From Chanos chanos (taxonomy: Eukaryota; Chordata; Actinopteri; Gonorynchiformes; Chanidae): a stretch of 64,000 bases of DNA. Location: contig NC_044495.1 in assembly GCF_902362185.1 (NCBI RefSeq), positions 54,055,794 to 54,119,793 of the forward strand. Reading direction: 5' to 3'. Within the stretch, counting starts at the first letter, position 1. Every line of letters starts with the position of its first letter. Both the position numbers and the translations under genes were made by a program. This document shows positions 37,546-49,525 of the stretch, piece by piece. The notes under the pieces are model-generated. The model was given only the letters and a program-made list of their open reading frames with translations. It searched no databases and was not told the origin of the DNA.

Positions 37546-38511
37546 TTCTTGTATTTACAAATGGAGATAGCACCGCAAAGCTAACAATCTATCCTAAATA
37601 TTCTAGTCTAATTTTGATTAGCTAACTAGCCATATAGCTTTAGCGTGTCTGTTTACTTGGATTATGTCTGTGTACGAAGTAATAATGGTCAGCCGTGATG
37701 TATAGCTTGTAGTTTCAAGGTAATTAAATCGTTGTCTAAACGTGTATGGTTTTTTTTCTGGTCTTCAATGCATAATTTAGCTTCTTTCCTTAAATGCAAA
37801 TTCATACGCACAGACACGTTAAGGTGAGCGGGCTGCGAGTAGAAACACCAAAGGACGCGCGATGTTTGCGTTTTTTCCTCAACCTCAAGTGTGTGATGAT
37901 GGATTTACATAGCAAAGTGACAGTCAAATATTTACTTTGGGCCAAATGACTACGAACATGAAAGAATGTCTTTGTATGTCCGTTTGGAGCCTCACGGTCA
38001 TGATTTTCAGTATTTGAGAATATATTTCAAAGCCTTTCTGATTAAGTCCAGTACAGTGAACGCATCCTTTGCAGAAGTTTAAACAAAATATTTTTCCAGT
38101 TGGAAGCAGTTTACTGGTGGTAGACAATTAATTTAAAAAGTTTATTTTGTTAAAAAAAAAAAAGACAGTGATCGATTCAGATAAATCCCACTGGTACGTT
38201 TATTAATTTCCCCTTTGAATCATCATGTCACAGTGAACAAGGGAAAACACATTGGTGAGAATAATTTCTTGTCAATGAACATTAATTCCGGAACTTCAGC
38301 GTTTAAACGCTGTTGCAGACGGCATTCTTTACGTGTTACACCAAAACAGTCACTTCAGAATGGTTCGAGTTTCTGTCGCGAAAAAGTTGCACGAACGCAA
38401 GTTATCTAGTAAGGCTTCCTCTGTGAATCATTGACAGACGCGTGAGTTTTTGTGTGTGGATGTTAGCAATTAAGTGATCAGCTAAACGGGGTTCCTCCCT
38501 CTCAGTGAGGG
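37546..38511. promoter_or_regulatory. Shared 5' region of rad9b and srrd
   Basis: The rad9b start (minus, 37545) and srrd start (plus, 38512) face away from each other with 966 bases between them. No coding exon is seen inside. Spacing of this size is usual for bidirectional promoters. The left half is AT-rich and the last 150 bases before srrd are more balanced. Confidence 0.55.
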
Positions 38512-41404
38512 ATGGACAGTGGTGAGTGGCAGGTTGCACGGCGTCGTAAAGGGGCAGCACGTCGTGAGAAACCTGCCTCGACCATCCAGCAACATTCCCC
38601 TCATGCCGCTGACAGCCACCGAGACAAAGAGCGAATCAAAGATGCCATGTGAGGAAGTTCACTTTTTTTTTTTAGTTTATTACTTTAATAGTGTTAATGT
38701 TTGGGACAAGTTCAGTTCAATCTACAAAACTACTTTTGGCAGTCGAAACACTGCTTTAAACAGACTCATCTCATTCTGTCTCTCTGCAGGAATGAGTTAA
38801 GAGGTGAAGACTTCTGGCTGGAGTGGAAAGGTAGATGCGCTTTAAGAACCATTCATCCACAGCAAAAAAGAAAAGAAAAGTACTCAGTGTGAAAGACTCA
38901 GCGAAAGACTGGCTTATTTTCTCTCTCTCTCTCTCTCTCTCTCTGTTTCTCTGTTTGTCTCCCACACTGACTTTCTGTTCTTTGCCCTAACGTTAGAGCT
39001 CTTAAAAAGCTGCCTGTCTGCCTGTGCCTTTGGGTCCTCTGAAGATGGTGGAGGCGTAGTGAGCGAAACCCAGCTAGACTGTGTTTGTTATGGTCTGGGA
39101 AGTTTCTCCACTTGCGTGTCTGCCCGTTATCAGCTTGCCATGCTTCTCATGCTGCTGGACACGCTGCAGGTGAACATGTTTGGATTACAGTATTTCATTA
39201 AAACATTCCTAGCGGTCAAACTCCTAACTGTCCCTTGAAGGCCCTTAGCCCACAAACATGGAAACTGACTCAACCCACATGAATTCCTTTTTTTTTTTTT
39301 TTTTTTTTTTTAATAAAATTACTGTCATAACTGAATGCCAGAGTGCCATTTTTCCTGTACAGTCATCATTGCATATTGTAATTGTGTATGTTATGCATGC
39401 ACATTACTGTTTTATTACAAAGTTACATTGTTGCTACATGGTGATTTCATGTTATTGTTTCTGTAATTGTACTTTTTATGTTTTTACATTGTTTTTGAAA
39501 GACATACCTGGCTCACATTGAAATTTGTCATTCTCTCTCTCTCTCTCTGTCTCTCTCTTTCTCTCACTCATTCTCTCCCTCCCTCTCTCTTGCTCTCTTT
39601 CCCTCTGTCAGATTCCGGTGGGTCGGTGTTGTGTCTATGATCCTGTGTTCTCGGTCTCAGAATGTGAGACTTTGAGAGACTTGGGCCTCAGTGTTCTGAC
39701 GGAAAATGAGGTGAGACTTATGTTCTGAAATAGCAGCAGGTTTAGGGTAGTGACATCATTGTCTGATGTTTAATATTGTTTAATGATGCTCTTGTTTCGG
39801 GCTATTTAAATGACAAACACACACTGGAGGTTAGTTCTGTTAACCTGTGAAAAGAGAGCACACATGTGTCTACCTGTCTGCTTCAGGAAGGCAAACGGGC
39901 AGTGTCTCGGCCCACCCTTTTTTACCTGATGCATTGTGGGAAGGCTCTGTATAATAACCTGCTGTGGAAGAACTGGAGCCCTCAAACCCTGCCTAAGGTT
40001 ATTGTCATTGGCAACAGTTTCCATGGCATCCAGGAGAGGTCGGTGCCATTTGTCTTAATACTTCTAGACACTGTCCCATTCAAATAAGTAATCATTTTTT
40101 ATCAGAGAAAGTACTTGCTGATACATATTTACATTTAAGAATTTAGCATACCTGCCCCATTTTATAAACGCAACATCAATACTTCTGATGTCTCAAGATC
40201 AACTTTCAGTTGGAACATTGCATATTTCATTGTTCAGCTCTTCAGAGGTAGAGCTTATACTTGTCAATAATTTAAAAACAATCTTTTGCCTGTTAGAATG
40301 TATTATTTATTGGCGTCATTTATATTGATTCAGTGCCACAGAACTGAAAGAGAACTGTTTAGTAGGAACAAGTTTTGACCAGATTTCAAGGACGTGAAAC
40401 TGCACACACACCCCATTCCCACAAGATCCTGAGTGAACATATTCATTTTCAGGGCTTTGAAACAGTCCTTACCTAATTAAAAAAAAAACAAAACTGACAA
40501 GTTTGTTGTTGAATCACACAACCACGTAATTATGTAGCTTTCGTTATATAATATTATCTGTCAGTGATATTGAAACACTTTCCATCCTGTGTACATAATG
40601 TATTTGCATTGCATAGTCACACGGACACGATGGACCAATGGTCTGGAAATGTTTGTCAAGACAACCGATTCTATTCACTGCAGTGAATCTCTTTTTTTTC
40701 CCTTTTATCTGTGGTTTTCAGGACTGTACCTATGTCTTGATTGTGTGATATATTTTATATATTGTTTGGCATTGAAAATAAAATGTCCTCTAGAGGCTGA
40801 TCTCATGTCTCTGATGGGGGTTTTTTTCCATCTCATATCCAGGATCCTGCAGAGAGAGCTCCAGAGAGACTATAGCTTTCTTTCAGATGTATCCTTCATT
40901 TAATTCACTGCCACGGAATTTAAAGAACAGTGCTGAGAAGGGACAAGTATTGACCAGAATATAGGAACTTGAAACCACACACACCCTTTCCCATGGGGCG
41001 TTGAACAAATGATAGTTTATCGTCACGGATTGGAGCACGGCTTAGGTCATTTTTCAGAAATTAATGAATTTATGCGGTGAATCACGTAGGTTTTTGTCGG
41101 TACTCATCATCTGTGGCGTGGGCTTTTAGAAACTAGAATTTTCAGGTTTCTGTCAGTTGTCTGTTTCAACCAGTCTGAGCTAGTCCTTGACCGGTGCCAC
41201 TGTTGCCAGGTGATCCCGGCGTGTGAAGAGACCATCCTTCCCTGCTCCCAGCGTTTCTTTGATGTGTTTAACGACACAGCGATCATCAGATTCCCCGCAG
41301 AGAGCATTCAGAGACTCCCAGAATGCACCTGGACTCAGCCCCAGGAGCCTCAATATCAGCACTGTCAAGATCTGGAGATCATCCAGAAAGAAAGAAGGAG
41401 TTGA
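38512..41404 (+). CDS. srrd: SRR1-like protein / SRR1 domain-containing (7 exons, 280 aa)
   Basis: Exons: 38512-38648, 38790-38830, 38997-39169, 39612-39710, 39887-40038, 40843-40888, 41210-41404; 843 coding bases. The N-terminus is basic ([18 protein letters not shown]). The SRR1 domain spans roughly residues 75-240 with the hallmark segments [58 protein letters not shown] and [11 protein letters not shown], then [10 protein letters not shown] near the end. SRR1-like proteins were first described in plant light signalling and have been tied to heme metabolism and circadian traits in animals; the biochemical activity is unsettled. Exon 4 follows a long CT repeat directly. AATAAA at 41607-41612 and 41832-41837 are likely poly(A) signals. 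Head to head with rad9b, tail to tail with cluh. Confidence 0.93.
39535..39610. repeat. (CT)n tract that forms the srrd exon 4 pyrimidine tract
   Basis: About 75 bases of nearly pure CT, interrupted by a few G and A, ending at the CAG acceptor at 39609-39611. Confidence 0.85.
40317..41095 (+). repeat. Diverged direct repeat flanking srrd exon 6
   Basis: Two related segments, about 40317-40545 and 40895-41095, share in order TCATTTA, CAGTGCCAC/CACTGCCAC, GAAC, ACAAG-TTGACCAGA, GGA-GTGAAAC/CTTGAAAC, CACACACC and TGAATCAC. One lies in intron 5, the other begins right after exon 6. They look like an old local duplication or two insertions of one repeat. Confidence 0.55.
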
Positions 41405-41606
41405 AAAAAAAAAAAAAGAAAGCAAGATAGAGAAGGATTAGATGTGTAATGTTATAGGTGTGAGACACAGAGTGGTAATCACCCGAGAGAATGAGCAAAA
41501 GGGAAAGAGAGAGAGAGAGCGAAAGAGAGAGAACATTTCGAATGAGTTGAGTCATTGTCGGTTGTGTTATTGCAGTAGAATGGTACCAGATGTCTCGTGG
41601 TACACT

Positions 41607-41612
41607 AATAAA
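41607..41612 (+). promoter_or_regulatory. srrd: Poly(A) signal of srrd
   Basis: AATAAA 203 bases after the srrd stop codon. Confidence 0.6.
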
Positions 41613-42465
41613 GTCAGTTGGAATTTAAAACCTTGAAGCTATCACTGGCCTTCAGCAAGTTATGCACACACCAGGAATAAACAAGAGTGTGAGGGAGTTT
41701 CTGTAATCCCAGGTGTGCTTGTGTCTGTGCTAAGATAGAAGAGAATGTTCCAGTTCTTTATGTATATACATATAAGTTTACTTTTATCAACATCCAATCA
41801 TTGTTGAGTGTCTATCCTTTTCACAAATTAAAATAAATCTTTTTTTTTAATCTAGTACAATCAGTGGAGTATTTTTGCAGCATGCAGTTAATTGTAATGT
41901 ACGTGTTGTAGCATTGTTTTGTATGTGTTTTCTTGCATGTGAAGTAGTGATAAACAGTGAAACACTGTGTTTGCAGAGACGGCAGGGATTTCAGCTGGTG
42001 AATTTTGAACTATTTCGCTGCCTTGTTTTTTTTTTGCAAAGACACTCAATGCTGAATTTGATAAGTTACAGACCTAAGAACACCTAGACACAACCACAAA
42101 ATTCCACATAAAGTATTTAGTAGGAAAGTAGTGTGTTTAATGAAATCCATCAAAAAAAAAAAAAAGGGGGGCAACAAACAACTGCAGAAATATTTCCCCA
42201 CATCCCACCATCACATACAGTTTCACTGAGACTTAAGTCAATGAAAAAGAGATTTAATAACGACTCAGTTTTGTTTTGGATTATCTTGCCTTTGTCTCTC
42301 TCTCTCTCTCTCTGTTCTGTTCTCCTCTGATTACTGGCTACATTCTTTTTCCTTCAGGATATTCATTTTGCTCTCTAAGCCTGTAGAGGGCCTACAGCTG
42401 ACATGCCATTGTGAAAACTCAGAATATATCTCTGTGCAAAGTTCTGTATCTTTTTTTGGTATCTT

Positions 42466-42471
42466 TTTATT
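42466..42471 (-). promoter_or_regulatory. Poly(A) signal of the cluh paralogue
   Basis: AATAAA on the minus strand, about 150 bases after the cluh stop codon at 42623. The srrd and cluh 3' ends therefore lie within about 0.6-0.9 kb of each other. Confidence 0.6.
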
Positions 42472-42622
42472 GAATTGACCATAATGGAATTTTTCTTTTT
42501 TAATTTCCTCAGTCAAAACTTTGTATCATTAGCTACAGTAGATGTGGCTTTCCTATTTTGTCAAATTTAAGTGACCAGCTCATAATATCTTATCCAGTGC
42601 TATGCTCTGACATTTCAGGTCT

Positions 42623-45495
42623 TCACTGGTCAACTGTACTGTCAGTCTCCACAGTGATTGGCTTATCATTTGCTGCTGGGATCTCATTTTCGGCTCCATT
42701 CTGCATCAAAAGATGTTTAGTTGGGAGTGGCTCTGACTGGTCATCTTGAGGTGTGATGACAGTCTTCTTTGGCTCTGATTGGCTCTCAGGGGTCGTTCCA
42801 TTTGGTAATCCTGATTGGTCCTTGGCAGTTATGGGTCCTTCTTCTTCTTCATCAGTGTCACTTGTTATCGAATGCCCATTCTGAAGGTTAGACTCAATAT
42901 GGCCATTTGTTTGGGGTTGGTCAGATTTCGGCTCGAGCGAATCAGATTCTTCCTGATGGTTTTCAGCGTTTCCATTGGTTTCCTCCTTCACCAGCCCATC
43001 ACCGGAAGCTGCTTCCTCGGCGACGGCTTCATCATTGGCTGTTGGCTCTTCAGCCTTCTCCCCATTGGTGCCCTCTGAAAGTTCTTCTTTGGCCTTGGCC
43101 GCCTCCTGCGCTGCTCTCCTTTCTTTCAGTTTCTCTTTGAATTCCAAAATCCTCGTGCTGAAAGAACAACACATATAATCCATAAGAACGGTAATCATAA
43201 CTTTGGGTGACACCACCTGACAAACAAAGGTAACTTTTATTCAATAAACGCCCGATGACGATCTAGTTTTTTTTTTTTTTTAACAAACCCATCAGAGTAT
43301 TCAAAGCATCTTGCCAAAACACTTAAACCCCTAATCAGTATGGCTGCCTTGACACCTTGACCCAACATACCTGTACGATGTCTTCAAGATCCCATTGACT
43401 AAAGCCAGCTGCTCCAGAGTGGTCTCCGTTGAGGGACACAGGTTCTGTCAGTAGATAGTGAGAGATGTATCAGATTTATGATGTAAACTCACAGGTTAAC
43501 AACGTTTATAAAATTACAGAATGAATTTTTCTTCCCTAACTAAGCCGAGATCGAGAAGAAATCTGGACAGACGTCTATTTTCTTCATTTGTCATCCAACT
43601 GGCATGTAGGAATTCTAATACTGTGTTCAGTTAGTATGAGCAATTAATTGTTTAACTGGGGCAAGTGGCTACAAGGTCAGAAGAAGAATCCCGCCTTCCT
43701 TTGTGCGTAGGATTGACTGATTTCTGGAAAAACATTTTTCTTTTAATAAAAATGATCATATCCGGTCTGGTTTGATATTTTGACATTTTGACAGATAGAG
43801 ATACAGATGTGTTTTCCATTAGCTCCTTTTCAAAACCGTATTTGAACAGAACAGTTGCAAACGCCACAAACTCCCCCGTAATGGAGCCCGAGACTACTGA
43901 CCGCTACACTGACCGCTCTTTGTAAATAAATGACCTAAGTCACCAATTAAAATATAACTTTTATCGATTACCTCAGGTCATTTTTTTGCAGATTTTGGAA
44001 ACCACTATGATGTAGTTCAGAGTTATTTGGTGTTAATTGGTGCTTTATTCAGCGTCAAAAACATTCATTCAACCATTTGTTCTCTGTGTTTGGCACCTGA
44101 GAATGAGTGAGCGGCAGGTGTGTTTGTGGATGACGTCAGTACCTTGCTTATACCACCCTTACTGAAACAACGCCACATAAATTACTTCTTCAAATGTAGG
44201 TTATTTTAACATGTTCCTTTCAATTCAAACATGTTAACTGACATGTTAAGTCAAGAATCAAACTCTCAGTAATGACTTATCAGTAAATCACTACTTTGAC
44301 CTTTCCCCATTAGAAAGGACCTTGTTTTCCCTGTTTTTTTTTTTTTTGTTCACCTCAGGTGTGGCCATCTCTGACGCTTCTGCCCCTCCTTGTCTTATGG
44401 ACCGCTCCACCCGCACAGCCTGCTGGGTAATGGCACTCAGGAAATCAGAGCTACATTTGGTCTGTGGATGATTCTGTCCCCACTGCAGCAGAAACATAGA
44501 AACAGTCACCTTTGAAAAACCTTATAGACTCAAACTCATATGCTCCGTAGATACTGTGTACACGCTCAAGACACCAAAGCCAAATGGTTCCTGACCTGGT
44601 TCTGAAAAGCGTTGAGAGCCTCCCTCTCGTGATTCATGGCCCCTCTATAATCTCCTACCACACACATTCTCTGGGCCAGCAGATGGTGACTGTAGCAGGG
44701 CAGAAAATTAGAGAAATTTAGAGATAGCATCACTAAGCAGTTCCACACCTCGAACCAAACATCCCCCTCACATTTCACACAGGAACCCACATTTTACACA
44801 GTCGCCAGAGTTTACTGTTGGTTTGTTCTTTTGTTCATTCCACTCTTTGAGGTTGCCCACAATAGAAGTTTGTGTAATCCAGCCTTTCCCAGCTGGGAAC
44901 TCTTCTCTCATTCCAAGAGAGAGTATCACCGTACCCTCTGTCCTCGCATTCGAAAATGTGTTATTACGCCACAGGGTGGGGGAAGACCATGGGGACAACA
45001 GATAATAAAACTGAACGAATGAGAAACTGAAGGGGGGGGGGAGGGGGGTGTGCACACGTGTGTTGTCTTACTTAAGGGCAGTTTGCTGGTCCATCGCTCC
45101 TCTGAAAGAGATGTTGAGCTTCAGTGCGTTCTGAAGATACTGCAGTGACTGTTCTCCCTGAAGAACTAAACCCAGAGAACTCTGACGGAAGAGAGAGAGA
45201 GACACGGTCACTCTGGTGGATAAGTCAAGTCGACGTGAGGGGACGTTTATGATTGGTATGGGTTCATAAGTTGTTATATATGATCAGCCAAAGTTCGCTG
45301 TAAAGGCAGGTGGGGGGAGGCAGTTAGTATTCATATTAGTATTAGCAGATGGTTGATTGACTCACATCCAGTGTGGCAATGTAAGGATGGTCCTCTCCAT
45401 GAACAAGCAGCATCAGCAGCCGAGCCCGGTACAGACAACGCAGTGCCAGGGCAATCTCACCTCCGGCAAACATATAGACCGACAAGAGAGCCTGG

Positions 45496-45543
<48 letters not shown>

Positions 45544-48500
45544 GGATGTGACTATGAGTTCTACAGATGGTTAAATAGGTCATGGATTCCACTGGGTGGT
45601 GCTAGATGTTGCATTGCTTACGTATTGTTGAATAGTGTTAGGATGGTCGAAGCCCAACACTCTCTCACTGATGACCACCACCTTAAGCTGAATGCTACGA
45701 GCCTATGGAGAAGAGAGAGAGAGAGAGGGAGAGAGGGAAAGGACTTGGATCAGAATGGAACTGAATTTATTAACTGAGTAAGTGAATTTGAGGATGGATT
45801 AAAAAACAGCATACCGATATGCCGAAACAAAAAGCACAAAGACATACCTCAGCTGGGTGACCCTGGATGTAGGCCACCTTGGCCAGCAGACTGAGGCAGT
45901 GACAGGCTTCAGGGTTCAGGTCGTCACAAACGCGGCCAAACAGATAGGACGCTTCCTTAAGCTGCTCGTACGCTTGTTCCAACAGCCCTGAGGGGTGGGG
46001 GGGTGCAGAACCATCAGTTAAACATCTACAGTACACTACTGCGGCCAATACAGAGGCTCACGCCATCAAACAACCTGCTTCAGCAGCCCAAAGAAGCACA
46101 AGAGACTGTCCGTCAAACACACACACACAGAGCTAAAAACGGAAAACATACATACTACTTTTCCACCAGTTAGACGCCCCAGCATATACTAACACACACC
46201 TTTCTGAAGGCTGTTCTGAGCAGAGCGGAACACTCGTGAAGCATCGCTGGTTGTCATCGTTAAGTGTTTAACAACGGGGAGGATGTTGAGCACGTCGTCA
46301 GGGGAGATGGGGGCTTTGTTTCGGTTGTCGAGTACATATTCTCTGAGACGGAGCTGTGAGACACATTAACACAAATAAATGAGAGGGTCAGGGTTCATCA
46401 ACGGTGAAAATTGGTTTGGAATACCTGGTAAACCCGACAACGCACGTTACCTGTATACCAATCTTCAAACACAGCTCCCGTAACAAAGCGATCTTCTGCA
46501 CGCCGTATTTCTCCACCAAGTGGTCAACAGTGGTACTGCAACATACCCCCCCCCCCCACATACGTTAACATAGTATCTTGTGGGTGTTCTGAAGTAAAGT
46601 ATGGGGGATGTATGGTTTTAGAGAACTCATTTCTCTCTTACCCAAGTCCCTGTTTTAAGCCGTATGTCTCCACAGCATCTTGGCAAATGAGGCTCCACAG
46701 TTCATTCCCACTGAGCGCGCTCCATGCGGGGCTATCACTGGCAGCTCCGCCTCCACGACCCCGCCTCTTGGAACGCTTCTTAGACTCCTCCCCGTTAGAG
46801 GCGGGGCTAAAATGAGGTACCAGTAAACAGCAAAGGAAGTGGCTGACGGCCGCTGAAAGGCTGGACACCTCCACACCCTAAAGATACAAAAAAAGAAGAA
46901 AAACATGAAAAATAATTTTTATGACTATTGTGATTATGATGAATGAATATTTAAGGCAGTGGGAAACTTACCTGTATGTAGCTGTTAAAGACCCTTCGAG
47001 CACAACGCATAACAACTTCACTATATGCCAGCCTCTGAAAGAGAAAGACAGTGAGAGAGAGAGAGAGAGAGAAAGGAGAGGCAGTGTTAACTACAATAAT
47101 GCTGAGTCATCCAACACTGATTGAGAAAACTTTTTTTTTTTTTGTGAATTAGAACCTGTCAGAGCCTTACCGTAATGTGCCTGAGCTGATCCTTCTGATC
47201 TGATTGGCTGATAGAGGAGATCAGTTGACCCAGATAACGCAGGTTTATTCCTCTTTGATGCATGGCCTGACGCAGAGTTGCACCATCCACAGGCATTTCA
47301 CTACCACACAGACATTCCTTGATCTGAAAACACACACCCACACACCCATTATAAAACAATAAGCTACATCATACTCACACTATCGAGAAATCTCAAATTT
47401 ACAGTATCAGGATCGACACTCACAAATGCAGGGATTTGGTCATTAATGATAAAAGTGGCCGCCTCTCTCAGTAACTTCTTCTGAAGGGAAACAGCCCCAC
47501 TGTCAGAGGGGTGAAACTCCACACCTACAGACAGAAAAAGAGAGAGAGAGAGAGAGACAGGGAGAGCCTGCAAATGAACATAGCGAATAAATCGACACGC
47601 CTAAAACAGACAGCTAAGTAAACTAGAACAAAGTGACATAACTGATGGAGATGATGCTACGTATGAGTCATACCAGGGGAGAAGACGTTCGGATTGAAGC
47701 GCATCTCAAAGATAATGTCGCTCAGTGATCCAACATCTTTACACGCCCCTCTCACGGCGTCCGTGCCCCGAGAATCACCTATAAGAAAGAAAAAGTCACC
47801 AGAACGCATCCATTAACACGTACAGACGCACTTAATCGGGTCGTGGCATCGAAAAATGAGTCACAGCATAGGCAGACGTTTTCACACACACCCCCCCCCC
47901 CCCCCCCCCCGTGGGAAAGCGACATTTACCGGGTTTAACGCACTCCTCCACTCCTCCGTTTTCCTCCATTCTCTCTCTCACCCGCGTTGTAAACTGCGAG
48001 TGCCTGAAAGAGGGAAGGGAGAGGGAAAAAAAAAAAAAAAAAAGATGAGTGCAAGCTCCCACATGTTCATGGTTAATATGTTAAAAAGAAAACCACTTAA
48101 GACGGAGTGATCCTCACTTATGCTGAACGAAAGCTTTGACCAGCTCCGGTCTCAGGCGGCAAAGACCGTGAGGGTAGCGCCGTGGGAAAGAGGAGACATC
48201 CCCGTCTTCTCCTTGCTGTTTCCTTTCTTCTTCTTCTTCTTCTTCTTCTTCTTCGACTTCTTTTTCTCCTCCCTCCTTCCCCCCTCCGTCTTCCTCGCCC
48301 GGTTGGAAGTTGACGTCGGCCGGCATGGTGCGGAACACGTCCAGCAGATAGTAGCGTCCGTCCGCTCCCAGCAGGCCCTGGGCGTCGGAGGAGGTGAAGA
48401 GGGGGAGCTGGTGGCCGGTCGGCCCGACGACAGAATGCCTCTGAAGGGAGAGCGCCTTCGCGGCTTGGGCCAGAAGCTCCAGAAGTTTCCGGCGGGCCGG

Positions 48501-49488
48501 ATTCTCCTGAATTCCCGCGCTGTAGCCGTACAGCAGGCCCCTTGGAGCTCCAGACTGGTCGGGACCGTGTAGGCCAGGGGCCAATCCCTGCGCGGACAAA
48601 CGGACGCCCCGGTAGTCCGCCAGGGCAGTGGGTAACGTGTGCAGAGCCTGAAGGTCGCCTTCCAGGTCACTGTAAGCCTGAACCCCACCCAGCTCCAACC
48701 GCTGCGCCGCCTTCCGCCCTCGCTCTCCGCCGAGCCACTCTCCACCCGCACCACCCGCATTCAGGAATAAACCTCCCCACAGGAAAGCTGGATCTTCACT
48801 GCCAGCATTGACTGGGTCCACGTAGCCATCTACGACCTTCTCAGCTGCCTGAGCAAGACCCCACACAAAGGCACTGTTTACCTGGATAATTAGAGACAAG
48901 GAGATATAAGTGTGTTTGTGTATCAGTGTGTGTGAGAGAATAGCATGTATGCGTGTGTCAACAGCGTGGTTTTCAATCCATTCCTCAGGGAACCCCCTGT
49001 TGTGCAAGTTTATCTTATGGCACAGCACACCAGATTCGACTGATTATCCACATCATCACAGCTGATTCAACTAATCAAGGGTGTGATTAGTAGTTGATCA
49101 GTGAAAGTGGAGGTGTGGTAGTGCTGGGCAGAGACAAAAATGTGAAGGATGGGGGTGGGATGGGGAGGGGGTGGGGGCGATTGGAACTGATTGAAGACGA
49201 TAAAGCCGGCATAATCATCTTATATTGTTCATTTTGTGCATGCGCAGGGAGAGTTTGTTAAGAGGCTGAGCTGGGGAACCTGCAGTAACGTCCGTTCCCT
49301 CTGTAGTCTCTCTTCCAGGGTAGTCTGTGGCAAATCTCTGGCCGCTTGTAACTCTTCATTCCAGTCTGGAGCCTGTTAATACACACCAGCATACCTGACT
49401 TATACACACACATACACAAATACTAACACACCTGTAGAAATTCAATACACATCACTCAAAGCGTGACGGAGCTAGGGGAAACATGCAC

Positions 49489-49525
<37 letters not shown>

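Noticed and set aside
48120-48811. Plus-strand frames across the large cluh exon
   Set aside because: They are shadows of the GC-rich cluh exon 48118-48881, which has clear homology on the minus strand.
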